Shown here in pieces: positions 1 to 11,227 of a DNA stretch of 64,000 nt. The translations under genes were made by a program, and so were the position numbers. Positions within the stretch are counted from its first letter, which is position 1; each line of letters begins with the position of its first letter. The notes beneath the pieces were generated by a model that was not told the DNA's origin, searched no databases, and saw nothing but the letters and a program-made list of their open reading frames with translations. Origin of the DNA: Dendrophyllia cribrosa (Eukaryota > Cnidaria > Anthozoa > Scleractinia > Dendrophylliidae); contig JAJLRJ010000007.1 in NCBI GenBank assembly GCA_024195265.1, positions 12,765,328 through 12,829,327 of the forward strand, read 5' to 3'.

Positions 1-217
1 CTGGGGCAGATTTCACCAACACCTTCAGATGCCTTAGTAGGGTAACGCCTACACACTGCAAAGCAGCTGAAAGGTTCGAGGCTCTTCTTGTTGTTTGTTG
101 TTTCTCTTGCAGTCTCTCGCTGTTGGATGAGCATTTTTCTCTCCGCAAAGACGAGAGTTCTTCCAAAAACAAACAAGAGTAGGGGTGTTTTATCGTGAAT
201 TTCCTCCAGCCCAAGTC

Positions 218-874
218 TTAACCCTTTATCTTCCAAGACTGCCAAAATTCCAAATTCAAGAAAACTTCCAAATTTCATTTGGCAAAATATTGAAAAACAA
301 ATGGTACCATGCAAATGTATTGCTGAAGAGGTTTCATTTGAATGGTCACACCATAGGATTTTGTCAACAAAGTCAAAAGTTAGAACAAATGGTACCATGC
401 AAAAGTACTGCTGAAGAGGTTTCATTTGAATGGTCACACCATAGGATTTCGTCAACAGACTCAAAAGTTAGAACAAATGGTACCATGCAAAAGTACTGCT
501 GAAGAGGTTTCATTTGAATGGTCACACCATATGGTTCATCGACAGACTCAAAAGTTAGAACAAATGGTACCTTGCAAAAGCACTGCTGAAGAGTTTTCAT
601 TTGAATGGTCACACTATAGGATTTCGTCAACAGACTCAAAAGTTCGAACAAATGCATGGTACCATGCAAAAGTACTGCTGAAGAGGTTTCATTTGAATGG
701 TCACACCATAGGATTTCATCCACAGACTCAAAAGTTAGAACAAATGGTACCATGCAAAAGTACTGCTGAAGAGGTTTCATTTGAATGGTCACACCATAGG
801 ATTTTGTCAACAGACTCAAAAGTTGAAACTGCACTTCATGTCTCCATAATTGACTCTGGGAGTGAAATGGTTAA
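218..874. mobile_element. TTAA-flanked piggyBac-like MITE, expanded internally
   Basis: The left end is TTAA followed by CCCTTT; the right end is GGGAGTGAAATGG followed by TTAA. The ends and interior match, in the opposite orientation, the compact element at 14611-14824, whose termini are cleaner (CCCTTTCACTCC). TTAA duplications and CCC-starting ends are typical of piggyBac derivatives. There is no coding capacity. Its size comes from an internal minisatellite. It lies in a SELENOO intron. Confidence 0.75.
299..831. repeat. 88-bp minisatellite, six units
   Basis: The GGTACC landmark recurs at 303, 391, 479, 566, 658 and 746, giving spacings of 88, 88, 87, 92 and 88 bases. Units differ by a few substitutions and small indels. 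Long open frames on both strands here only reflect the repeat and should not be read as genes. One copy of the same unit sits inside the MITE at 14611-14824. Confidence 0.9.
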
Positions 875-1010
875 ACTACTTAAAGGCCTCTACTGTAATA
901 GAAATTTTGTTTTTAACTTACATTTACATATTTACAAAAACAAAATCGGGCATATAAGTCACAAATAACATCAATAAACTCTTTAATTTTGTGATTTCCA
1001 TTATTTTTAG

Positions 1011-4000
1011 CGATGAAGACATGATAGAATATTTGGTCTCCCAGTGTGTTTCGCTCCAAGGGATGATAAAAACCTGTTCAAACGTTGTTGAATGGAGGTT
1101 AGTCATTAAACAGTCTAAGCTAATGAGCTATCTTTAAAATCGTTTCATTACAGATTAACTTGAGAACTCGCTCAAATAAAGAAACGAAAGTCAGATCTTC
1201 GCTAAAAGAAATAGCAGCACACATATTGTATTAACTTCCTTGTGGGCTAGCTTGTTGTTTGTCACAGCGGTGATTTCGCAGGTTACCTTTTGGAGTGACA
1301 CTAATTCGGGTTTAAAAGTTGACCATGGAGTTTGTTTTTCTTGTGTCAAAGCGAGTTTTAATTCCATGTTTAAGTTTCACATTACATAATTATCCACTGA
1401 GAACCCGCCATACGACCACTCTTTTAAACCTACCACCTCGTTAATAGTGCGACCAACGACTGGCTTTTGGAGTCCCCAACCGTTATTTTATTATAAATTT
1501 GCTCCTTTTATACGACCACTAGATATACAAAATGAGATATCCACGGCAAAAACTGGTTACATTGCCAAAAAATGAAGCATTTTGATTACAAATTGCGTTG
1601 TTCACATTGTTGAATGATCAGATTCTTCATATCTGATTGGCGCGGTTCAATTTACAGTGTTTGATGGCACATTGATATAAAAGAGGCTTGTATTATATAT
1701 TTTAAATTAACTCAGCCCCGTTAATAGCACCCGTTGGTAGTCGTATCATCGAAGTACTTCCCTAAAAAAGGGTCTACTAAACCACGGGTGAAGCGCATTA
1801 TATTTATCAGTATTTGTATCTATTATGAATACATAACTACAGTATGTACCAGTTATCTATCAGTCATGTATCAGTATTTGTTATCAGTATATTTGTTATT
1901 TTTCATCAACAATTTGACAGTATCCGTTTTAATCACTCCTGGCGTGGTGGAGAGAGGCATTGTATTTTGATAAATAATATACCCACTTTCTCCTCTTTAT
2001 GGTATAATGTTTAATCCCTCCTTTTGTTCGTTTTCAGTCAAATGATGGAAATGTCTCGAGACGTGTGGCGGTCAAGTCCAAATGTTATATCTCACTTAGA
2101 AAAGGAAGCTGAAATGCATCGATTGGACGACGAAAGACGGAAGGAAAAAGTGCGAAAACTTAAGGTTTGTATTCATTTTAATACAATATGACTCGCTCTT
2201 TTTAGATATATTTTGGATTGTACTCAAATTATTGTCTCCAGATTAAAGGAACCTCAAAATATTTGAGTAAGAAAACTTCACGAGGGGTTATTACGATAGG
2301 CTAATGGGGAGCTAAATCAAGGAACATTATATAACCTAATTTTCTTATCGCTGTATTCAGATGTTAACTCAAGAAGAGAAGGAGAGAAATGACAGGAAAT
2401 TATGGACGGAGTGGATCCAGAAATACAAGTGAGTGTGATCCTGATCGGTATTCTCGCTACCAGAGCGATTGATTTGATTTTACATTGCTACGCTTTATGA
2501 TTGGCTAAAAAATTCTCGCGCCACTTACTCAACTAACCAGAAAAAAAAACAATCGTCAGTTGTTCGCACGCGTTTTCCCGCGCTTGGCGCAGCTGCAAGT
2601 ATTTCATGCGTTCGCTTTGAGTTCTGGTTGGTTCATTGGATTGTCTGCGTCTCTGATTGGTCAGTGGTTACTTTGATTTTGGTTTGAAAACTGTTGTAAT
2701 GCACTGATTGTAACTTTTACTCTGCATGGTGTCTAATCCGGCGAGAGAAAAAGCTAATTACCACTGCTCAGTACAGTCTTTACTGACTTTTGACGCGTTT
2801 CACACATTTCTTTCTTCAGTGCAAAGAGTCATTCGTTTGCATTGTTTATGGCTTGCGACAGTTCACGTCTTTGTTTTTACTTAGAGCTCGGCTCGATCAG
2901 GAGGGCGACCAGCAGAATGCAGATCAGGTAAGCGAATTTCGTTTGGAATTCCACCCAATTCTTCACTGCACTTTAACTTTACTATTTTTCCTCTGTAACT
3001 TATGTCTGTATTTATCGAGGGCACCCAATGAGCCAAGTTCACCAAAGGCTTCAGAAAGTCATGCGCATTTTTTTTTTGATTTTTTTTTTTGATGATTTAA
3101 TGCGGTTTAAACAGATGTTTGTATCATCTACCAATTTTTGATCTGTTCAGATGGCTGAGCTGAAAATTCAACAGCCCGAAAGTCTTAGGAACAAAATCCT
3201 TTTCTCTGAATAAGTTACCTCAAATATGATTTCCAAGAATTTTTTTAAGGGAGTTATTTACCTGCCGAAATGTTTAGCTGGACTTTCTGAGAACAAAAAA
3301 TGGCATTTTTTTGTCCACTTGAAAACATTAGACGTAGTTTTTATTGGGTTCAAAAAAATCAGTTTCCATTTCCGGTTTGAGAACCTTAATCGTCTCATAT
3401 AGGCATTTATCACAAGGCAGCCATGTTGACTCCCCGGAGAATTAAGTGCTTTGTTTTTGCCCGCCTAACCTCGTTTTCAACTTTTTCACTGCGAGACTTA
3501 GCGGCGTAAATCTTTTGTTTTTATACAAAATGGCGGGGCATGATAAAGGCCTATTGCAAGCCGAAAGTCTGAGGGCAGTATGACCATTCCGAACAGCTAT
3601 TTGGAGAAAAAATTTGTTGGGTACACTTGATTTATTTAGGTAAACAATAAAGTTTAAAAAAGAGGGTGATCAGCAGAGTGCACAGCAAGTCAACGAATTT
3701 TGTTCGGTGTTTTACCCTTCGCCGATCGACAATTCTTCAATGTTTTGTACGATGATTTGCTAGAGAAAGACAAACCTTAGATGTCACCTTCTCAGCCCAT
3801 TTAGCGGAAAACCAGAATCAGTTACTTGTCACTTGTTATATCAAGTTTTTTTTTTGTGGTTCAAAGCCAGTCTTTTTTATTCCTCACAGATAAACCAAGA
3901 GCGAGTTAGAATAATGAACTCTAACAACCCAAGGTATGATAAAGTTGAGCATTAACGTTTGTTTCAGTCAGTGGTGTACTAACTACGTTGATATAAATGT

Positions 4001-5829
4001 ATACCCCCTTAATACGGACGCCAAAGGGACAGACCCAAGTGTCTTTATTATGGAGGTGTCCGTATCATAGTGGTATAGCTTTTATACAAATTTTGGTCCC
4101 TTCTGAACTAAGTAAATTGCCCGTATGAAGGGTGTCCGTATTAAAGAGGTGTCCGAATTATTGAGGTGTCCGTATTATAGAGGTGCTCGTATTATAGAGG
4201 TGTCCGTATTATAGAGGTGCTCGTATTATAGGGGTGTCCGTATTGTAGAGGTGTCCATATTATAGAGGTGTCCGTATTGTTTGAGGTTTGACTGTATATA
4301 CCAAGCCAGTGAATAGTGTTTTTTGCTTTGTCTGATTGGCTCCTCAATCTCGAAATAGTATTCACTACTCACCTCCACTTTGGTGAATAATTGTTTAATA
4401 TATCATGTGATTATATGGAGGTTAGGGAATCTCCTTCCCATAGCTTGCGCTTTTTAGGCCACTAGACACCAAACTCTGTTGTCCAGCTTCCTTGGTGCTG
4501 ACCAAAACGGAACGTGTTAATGGACCAAAACGGAACGAATAATGTCGTTAGTGTGAGCTGCGGTCACTGTTCTCTTGGTGTATCCATGTAGTATGTCCCC
4601 ACCCCTCCCCCAAGGTGTATGAATGCGCACCAATGACTAGTGAAGGCGGAGCATCCCATTTAAAGGGATCAGTACCTCTAGTCGCTTCTCGCTACGTAGA
4701 GTAGCTGTCAGAGTGAGTCAAGGGTCATGTTAACTATGTAACACTGTATATTATGTGAATGTTAAGGGTCACCCACACTAATTTTGATGAAAAGCGCTTT
4801 CAGTATGAAATCGCATAATCAGTTTAAAAAATAAATAAGAACAACAGCATTTACTGCTTTGCCTCTTCCTTGACGCAACCATTCTTCTTCAGATTTGTTT
4901 TAAGAAATTACATCGCTCAGAGTGCTATTCAAGCAGCGGAAAGTGGAGATTTCTCTGTGGTAAGACGTTTGATGTACAGGACCGTAGAGGCAAGACGGGA
5001 GGGTGGGCGGGAAACTCAAATAAACGTAAGGGAAAGTGTTTTAATCCAGCATCAATCTTTTCCTTGTCCCTTCTCTTCCGACACACGGGAGAAAGAGTCG
5101 AGACGGGCACAAGATTTCATACACTGGCGTCTTAGAGAAGGATACTTTAGCGAAGACGACTGGCGAACTATCCTCCCTCATACAGAACAGAACGCAGTGG
5201 AGCATCTACCTTCACCGTGGCCCCGCGTCTGAGGGCGACTTAGTAGTAGTGGTAGTATTCTAAATTACAGTTGTTTACCATTTATTATTGATATTGGGTT
5301 TTGCTCTACTTGTTGTGTTTGCCATAATTTTCACTGATATTCTTGACAAATTTTCCGGCTTATTTTTCACTGGCGGCATTTCGCCGCATTCCACTCTAGA
5401 CTAGATTCCAAGTCAATATACAATATTCGTATCCACGGTATTGAACTGGAACTAGCGTGCTGTCGAGGCTCATGCGGGGGACTCCTTTCACATGCAAATA
5501 TTTTTAATGATATTCCCCCGCATTAGCCTCGACTGTAAGCTAGTTCCAATTCAATACCGAGGATACGAATATTGTCTATTGAATACAAGGTAAATTTTGT
5601 GTCCTCTTATATCGTTTTGTAGGTACAAAATCTTCTAAAGCGTTTGGAGACACCATACAGTGATGATGCTGTTCTTGACAAAGCCATATTCTCCCAAAAG
5701 AGAATTACCGACTCCACATTCTTACCTCATCAGACCTCAACACTGTTTAACATCTCCGATATGCCCGAAACCTTTCTGGACAAACCATCGGAAGACGCGC
5801 TCAACATGAGGCTTACGTGATCCTCGTAA
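1011..5829 (+). CDS. SELENOO: Selenoprotein O, 3' part (seven exons)
   Basis: Pseudokinase-fold AMPylase of the SelO/YdiU (UPF0061) family, mitochondrial in animals; only the C-terminal part lies here and the 5' exons are left of the window. I read exons 1011-1097, 2038-2164, 2361-2428, 2885-2927, 3890-3933, 4893-4959 and 5623-5829. Every junction is AG/GT and phases agree throughout (2, 0, 2, 0, 2, 0). Recognition rests on the C-terminal stretch NSNNPR-FVLRNYIAQSAIQAAE-SGDFSV followed by LKRLETPYS, a hallmark of the family. Before it lies a charged helical stretch (MLTQEEKERNDRKLWTEW) also expected there. The frame ends Leu-Thr-TGA-Ser-Ser-TAA, the arrangement in which animal SelO carries selenocysteine third from the end. 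Introns hold several MITEs. The catalytic residues lie in the missing upstream part, so activity cannot be judged. Confidence 0.9.
2440..2720. repeat. Dispersed repeat, related to 44440-44660
   Basis: Shares with 44440-44660 the segments GCACGCGTTTTCCCGCGCTTGGCG and TTCATTGGATTGTCTGCGTC in the same order, with more diverged sequence between them. Noncoding; intronic here. The family was not identified. Confidence 0.6.
3399..3555. mobile_element. MITE, GGCCTTTATCA-ended family (copy 1)
   Basis: About 157 bp with imperfect inverted ends (ATAGGCATTTATCA at left; TGATAAAGGCCTAT at right). A second copy lies at 56238-56394. Each carries CAAAATGGCGGGGC near its right end. Noncoding; lies in a SELENOO intron. 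Confidence 0.75.
3640..3760 (+). pseudogene. Relic duplicate of SELENOO exon 2885-2927
   Basis: GAGGGTGATCAGCAGAGTGCA here resembles GAGGGCGACCAGCAGAATGCA in the real exon, and resemblance continues into the following intron (CGAATTT...CAATTCTTC). The donor has decayed from GTAAGC to GTCAAC and there is no convincing acceptor, so it is probably not spliced. Confidence 0.5.
4000..4300. repeat. About 20-bp minisatellite within a Tc1/mariner-like MITE remnant
   Basis: Units of the form GAGGTGTCCGTATTATA recur about eight times between 4110 and 4280. The segment ends in GAGGTTTGACTG followed by TA, the terminus seen in the TA-flanked elements at 51400-52229 and 52709-53190. The left terminus is not clear. 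Confidence 0.6.
5413..5582. mobile_element. MITE with long inverted ends (copy 1 of 2)
   Basis: A near-palindromic 170-bp element. The left arm reads ACAATATTCGTATCC...GGAACTAGC...GTCGAGGCT and the right arm is its inverse. The spacer TTTCACATGCAAATATTTTTAATGA is shared with the second copy at 50892-51048. Lies in the last SELENOO intron. Confidence 0.8.
5818..5820 (+). other. SELENOO: In-frame TGA, predicted selenocysteine codon
   Basis: The last exon stays open to this TGA, which is followed by TCC TCG TAA, giving Thr-Sec-Ser-Ser at the C terminus. That spacing matches vertebrate selenoprotein O. A conventional annotation would stop here and drop three residues. Confidence 0.8.
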
Positions 5830-7154
5830 ATCTTCTATGAAATTCTACTTCTTGGCGAAGCAGTGCAAAGGACAGGCATACAAAGCGCTGTTTTCTCTGG
5901 AGAGCATAGGTTCTAACTATCCCAAATTCAGCCGAGCAAGCAGCAGCGGTTAACACCCCCGGTCAATCTGCGAGCATGCGTAATGTCTTCATTCAAAGTC
6001 GGCCGGCCGCAAAAATCTTCCGCTTAAAACAAAGAAGCAAACCACTGCAACAACCCGGTGTCGCGATAAAAATTTCGAGAACATCAGAAATACGTAAGAA
6101 GTAAAGTCCGTTGAAAATAACGTTTTTACTATGAGAAATCATAGCTCATAACTTTTTCCTGAGTCTGTGAGTACACTAAATCATTTTACGATTTACTAAA
6201 AACGTTTCAAGCCTTTTAAACACGAAGTATGTTAAGACTGGTCGGTGCCCTGTACATTTGTTTACTGTTTGAATGCGTGACAACCGGAAAACCGGTTTCA
6301 TGGCTTTAGTTTGACGCATGCTCAGACATTTGATCGCGGTGGGTGGTGTACTGTTGTTATCGACTTGCCTTTATTGGTTCTTGCACCTTTAATGCAAGTG
6401 CATTGAAGAGCATTCGCTGGAGAAGTTTCATAGAAGGTTCAAATGTCTGTACGCAAGGGTTTTAAATTGCCCCTTGTGTAACTTTACTTTCTTCCAAAGT
6501 TGTACGTCTAATCGTTCCTTCTGTAATAGTGGTAACCAACAGACCTTTTACCGACATGGTAGCCATTTTGATTTTGCCTCTTGGACATCCCATAATGACC
6601 ATTTCAATGTTCAAAATCATTGTGGACGCCGTATCGGTTAAAAGGTCTACAGTTGCACCTCTCTAATACGGTCACCAATCGAACAAGCCTCTATCAACAT
6701 AAGGGATATTTTTAGCGGAAAAAAGAGCAAAGCTTGTTTAGATCCATTTATTTTTTATCCTAGTGCAAGTGGCGGATGCAACAGATGCGAACACTCGGAA
6801 ACCGTTTTTGACGGTCATATGAAAATCGCTGCCTCGTCCCCACTCGCTCGTCAAACAGTTTTTGCCTTCCCATCACCCTCCGCTCGCTCTTCGCGCTCGT
6901 TCCCAGCTCCCTCGCGCTCATGCTAAAATATTTTCCTCCCGCTTGTCTTTTATAAAAGCCTGTGGAGGAGGTAGCGACTAAGAAACTAACTTAGGTTATC
7001 ATTCATATCACCGTTATGGGCTCCTTATATGTAAGCTCATGTAGATGTCTTCATACTAGAAGCTCATAAGCTTCTGTTTACACTCATTTCTTAACCGTAT
7101 TAGAGATTTCTTCTTCTCAAAAGACCATTTGCTGTCTGGTGACTGTGTTCGCCG

Positions 7155-7215
7155 TAGGTTATGACGGTACCAGCGAAAACCATGTAATTTTTGGCGGTTT
7201 GTGCCTGATATATAA
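7155..7215 (+). promoter_or_regulatory. Candidate SECIS element (form 2)
   Basis: ATGA at 7161-7164 is followed 11 bases later by AAAA (7176-7179), and TGAT occurs at 7206-7209, the core layout of a eukaryotic SECIS. GGTAC after ATGA pairs with GTGCC before TGAT, with further weaker pairs inside. CCA and TGG beyond the AAAA can form the extra ministem of a form 2 element. It lies about 1.34 kb after the SELENOO stop and 15 bases before AATAAA. The helix below the quartet is weak. Folding was done by eye. Confidence 0.55.
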
Positions 7216-7223
7216 ATGGTCTG

Positions 7224-7229
7224 AATAAA
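7224..7229 (+). terminator. Poly(A) signal AATAAA, probable SELENOO 3' end
   Basis: Canonical hexamer directly downstream of the candidate SECIS, so a transcript cleaved shortly after it would keep the hairpin. This implies a 3' UTR of about 1.4 kb (5830 to about 7250), in which I see no other gene. Confidence 0.5.
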
Positions 7230-7737
7230 AAATCAAGTTTAATATTACCGTTTTGTCATATTTGGGTTATCCAAGTTTTGGCATCATAGTTTTTATGGTC
7301 ATCGCATTATAGTTTTGTTGCCAATATGTGACAGGGGAACCCATGAAATTGTTTGTAGAGATTGTAGTTCTAATACTCTCGGCATGAAGAATTTTCAGCT
7401 GACATCGGAAGAGACGGAAAAGTGGTAAGTGATACAAAATATCCCTTTAAATGGCATTAAATCATCACAAGGAAACATAAAAATTAAACTTTCTAAAGCC
7501 TTTGGTGAACTTGGCTCGTTGGGTGTCCCAGACCTGAATTGTTTACTTATATTTTTTTGTTCGCCCACTTCATTTTTTAAAAACTTCTGTAACGATGCAA
7601 GGACCACTTGAACAAACAGTAGCAAAATGTAGCTGGATCTTTGTGCAGATCAGGATCTGCAATGAACTAAATAAAAAAACTTTAAAATGCAAGGATGATT
7701 AGACAGCTGAATTCGTTCGATTTCTTTTAATAATATA

Positions 7738-7786
7738 TATTTGCCCAATGTTTCGGTTAGACAAAACTAACCTTCATCAGGGGCTA
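7738..7786 (-). ncRNA. Hammerhead-ribozyme-like motif (Penelope-type element relic)
   Basis: On the minus strand: GCCC, then CTGATGA, a 6-bp stem (GGTTAG / CTAACC) with a short loop, then GAAAC, then GGGC, which pairs with the first GCCC. This is the core order of a type I hammerhead, the form known from terminal repeats of Penelope-like retroelements. Stem III is essentially absent and the cleavage triplet is unclear, so activity is doubtful. No reverse transcriptase was found nearby. Confidence 0.45.
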
Positions 7787-8971
7787 AGAAAGCTAAGTAA
7801 AGATGGAAACAAACGGGTACAATACTTAAAAAGGGCTAAGATAAAATGCTGATACATGGCAGGCTAATAAACACGTAACGGTTAGTAATGATTATAACAA
7901 TAAATATGTGGAAGATTAAATTTCGTCGCGTCGGTTCATGCCATTAGGCTTAAGTATATTGGATATAGTGTTATTTTTACTTCATTTTTTGTCTATTACA
8001 TATCACCCTTCATGGCAACAAGAAATTCTTGCATTTTTTTTTTTCAAGTTTTTTTAGTCCTATTGTTTTATGCAAACGAGTCGTGTCTCCAAAGCAGATA
8101 GTGGTTTGGCAAGTAAAACAAAGATACCACGGTCGACGAATTTTAATTCAGGTTCCAAAACACAGCGATGCACGAAACAGCTGTTTTACGGATACCAACC
8201 CTTGAGCTAGGCAAATCGCCAAAAAGAAAAGATAGCGCAAATCATTTCCGACACCAATGGGTCTACTAATAAGCCTCCCCTACCAGTTTACCTTGAATGA
8301 AGGGAGACACCTAAAAAGACATGTAACGCATAAATGAGCAATACAACTTGAACCATTGTTACCAAGCGACGTTGTACATTGTAGTTTTTGCTCTTTTTTA
8401 TTATTTCAAAATGTCCTATACACTGGCTATTTTTAAGTGAAAAATTCCAGTTGATCCCCCCTCAGCTAGGGTGCGATTTTGAGATTTTCCTTAAAATAAT
8501 GTGGAAGTTCTACTTCCCGGGGCAACACGATTGGTAAAAAAAAAATCGAACCCCGGGGCAAATGCAGGTGATCAACAACAATAACAAACAATCCGCCCAA
8601 TACGGAATATATTTTCTTACAACTACAGTGCATTATTATATTGCAAAATGATCCATGATGAAAACTAGCATTCTGATTGGTTCCCTGCGTGGTCTGAATT
8701 TTGCAATACGGATCGCTAAGACCATGCTAAGACCGTTCACAGACTCATTTCACCGATAATTCCTTTTATGAAACAATGAACAAAAGAAAACTATTTTCTA
8801 TTAAGTGAAAACATTTTTCGCTATGTCTGCCGGGCTGACAATTTCGGTTAAACGTTTCGCAAAGTGTCCTGAAAAATGCAAGTATATGCTTAACTTTGGC
8901 GCGTGCGTTTGACGAGAACGGATGCATTACTGCGTCAACAAAATTTTCAAAAGCCATTATAATAAAAACTA

Positions 8972-9109
8972 AGAACTAGCTTGTTCGGTCCGTGTTGATA
9001 AATATTGGTCTTGTTCTGTGTTTGGAAGTGACCGTATATGGACATTAACTTGCAAAAAAGAACTGGACGCCAATATAATTTCCCCAATACGGACGAACAA
9101 GCTAGTTCA
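8972..9109. mobile_element. Short MITE with GAACTAGCTTGTTCG ends
   Basis: Inverted ends of about 26 bp (GAACTAGCTTGTTCGGTCCG at left; the inverse of TTGAACTAGCTTGTTCGTCC at right) enclose roughly 85 bp. No coding capacity; superfamily undetermined. Confidence 0.7.
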
Positions 9110-11032
9110 ATAGCATCTATGAATCGCAATTAGTTTATGCAGTTGCTTTACTAATACATGTATATGTTCTATATAATCTGAAAAAAAAAAGATTTAGTCC
9201 TAGATTTACCTTAAGACATATCTTAGAATGTCAATATGATTCGTGGAATTTGAATCCACCCTTTCCAGTCTTGTGGCTTTGAAGAAGTTAACTATCCTGA
9301 TGTACATAAAACGCATGTATTCAACTCTCTGATACATGCTGTGGTATCCTCTTAAATCAAGCCAAAAGAAAAACTTCTTTACTCGATGGCATTCATTTAC
9401 CATTTACATTAACATTAAAAGTTCTTCAAAATGATTTTATGTCTTGTACAATACTGGACACAACCTCGCATCTCCTCGCGGCAGGCGATTTCAGCGCGCG
9501 CCACAAAATTAAAAAAATTAACTCTGTGCTATGTGAAGCAAAGAGTCATTTGTCAGAAATATCTTCATGTACGTATTGTGTACCTATGTTTAAAAATCCT
9601 ATCTTATTCGACTTGGCATCCTACTATCTGTAACTTATTCCTTGGAAAAAATAAGCTATATGCGAGCACCAGCCAAAAAATGTGCCAAAAACAATGCATG
9701 ATGACTCGGGTGTTCTATCGTTATTTTCTCTGTACTACGTTAAAATTGTGATCAAAACAAATTTTGCCTTAAAATATATTCTATATTCTGCAAAAGAATG
9801 TCCTTTATATGATTACTTGTTTTACCTTCTTCTAACCTATTAAACAGCAATGCCTTCATAATCAAAATGCTACAAGCATTTCGTATTAGAATATCAAATA
9901 TCTTTTAAGAGCCGATTAAATTGATTATTCAGCAAACATTCTGGGCCTTTGCTTCAGGGTGGAAGGATCAGTTCTTGCTGCTTTTTCAAATTTGTGCTGT
10001 TCAACAACCGGATTTATCCAGAAATAGGAACATTCAGTCTACTTTTCATTCCTGAAGCTTGATGCTGCGCCTAAAAACAAGACCAAACAAGACAAACATT
10101 TGAATAAGCACTTCAAATCAAAGGCACCTATGAGCCAACTCATGTACATGAAACGTTCGCACCCTCCCTTCTCCCAGACGATTTGCTTCACCGACCCCCC
10201 AACCCCTTCGTCCAATTTCCCACCCCACCATTCACCCCACCCTCTCCTCCAACGCCGTCCCCATGGGTAAGGCAGGTGACCATTACATATCGCGGGCTCA
10301 ATGTTAACAACCAATCGACGGATCGAGTGAAATTTTGTCGCACCGCTATGACTCGTTTTACGCTTCGCGTATTCACGAGTTATGATTACAACAACACAAT
10401 GCATTGCAATTTAGAAAACCGCGCAAGGAAGTTGCGAGCTTCTTTCACGAGGTCGCGTTTTTGGTAGACTCGTGGACGTTTGTGAAAAATCAAAACAACT
10501 GGGTAAATTCTTGTTCCTTAATCATCTACCACTTTGACACAGACAATGTCAGTTTTCTATCCTCTGAGTCATGTTTTGTTAGGCGATACTGATACATGCA
10601 CGCTTATCTCTAATAAGCTATGGTAACAAACAAAATTACAAAGTTTTCTTTCTAGTTTTTCTGCCATGTAGAATCAAAGGCTCCTATGAATACTCGAAAT
10701 TAATATAAGATTCTTCACCAAAAAATTCATGGTATACAGAGGTTTTGAGTACGGCCCGCGGGCATTACTTAGATATATATTTTGTGTATAGAAGGACAGC
10801 TCTGTAAAGAAATATGTAAGGACTTAGCGTTTCCCGAGTGCAAGTTGAATATTTCATCTAACACGAGTCCACGACGGGGAAAAGCCAAGTCTCTTTAAAC
10901 TCACCTTGCCGGAGCAAAGAATCTATTTTACGGGAGGCATGCTTACTATCTACAGTAATGGACAATTATCCTCAGTTGGTTAAAAAATTAAACAAAACCA
11001 CTTTTATGCATTCGTGACTTACCTATTGCTCC

Positions 11033-11227
11033 TCATGTCATCTTTGTGCAATTTCACCCGGATCACTTTGAATTTGAAGTGGTTTAGGCCAATGGCGATG
11101 AGACTCTTCCCAGGACAACTTGCCAAACGGCATACAGGATTGTCCATGTCAAGATTAATCACACTTAACAGGTGCCCTGACCTGACATTAAACAGCTGAA
11201 GACGGAAACCACTTGATGCGTCATTGG
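11033..11227 (-). pseudogene. Out-of-frame remnant of the last propeller blade of gene A
   Basis: Read in the paralog frame, this gives LFNVRSGHLLSVINLD and then LASCPGKSLIAIGL, aligning with the ends of B and C. It is still followed by the donor AG/GTAAGT at 11032-11027. The internal deletion shifted it out of the protein's frame, and the A frame stops within it at 11165. Confidence 0.8.

Larger units (their letters stand above)
7231..11015. other. Gene-free repeat-rich stretch
   Basis: No convincing coding exon was found. It contains a 40-bp segment (7495-7530) also present inverted at 3019-3060, the hammerhead-like motif at 7742-7784, a MITE at 8972-9109, and purine/pyrimidine-rich DNA near 10190-10270. 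Short frames here lack family signals and sit on low-complexity or repeat sequence. Confidence 0.6.

Noticed and set aside
373..968. Long open frames on both strands over 373-968
   Set aside because: They follow an 88-bp minisatellite whose unit length and composition keep frames open; no domain and repeated peptides on both strands.
4870..5232. Single 120-residue protein covering exon 4893-4959
   Set aside because: The frame is the SELENOO exon running into its intron past a strong GTAAGA donor; homology ends at the donor and resumes at 5623.
5838..5960. SECIS candidate starting at ATGA 5838
   Set aside because: No complementary arm or downstream GA at suitable distance; the hairpin at 7161-7209 fits far better.
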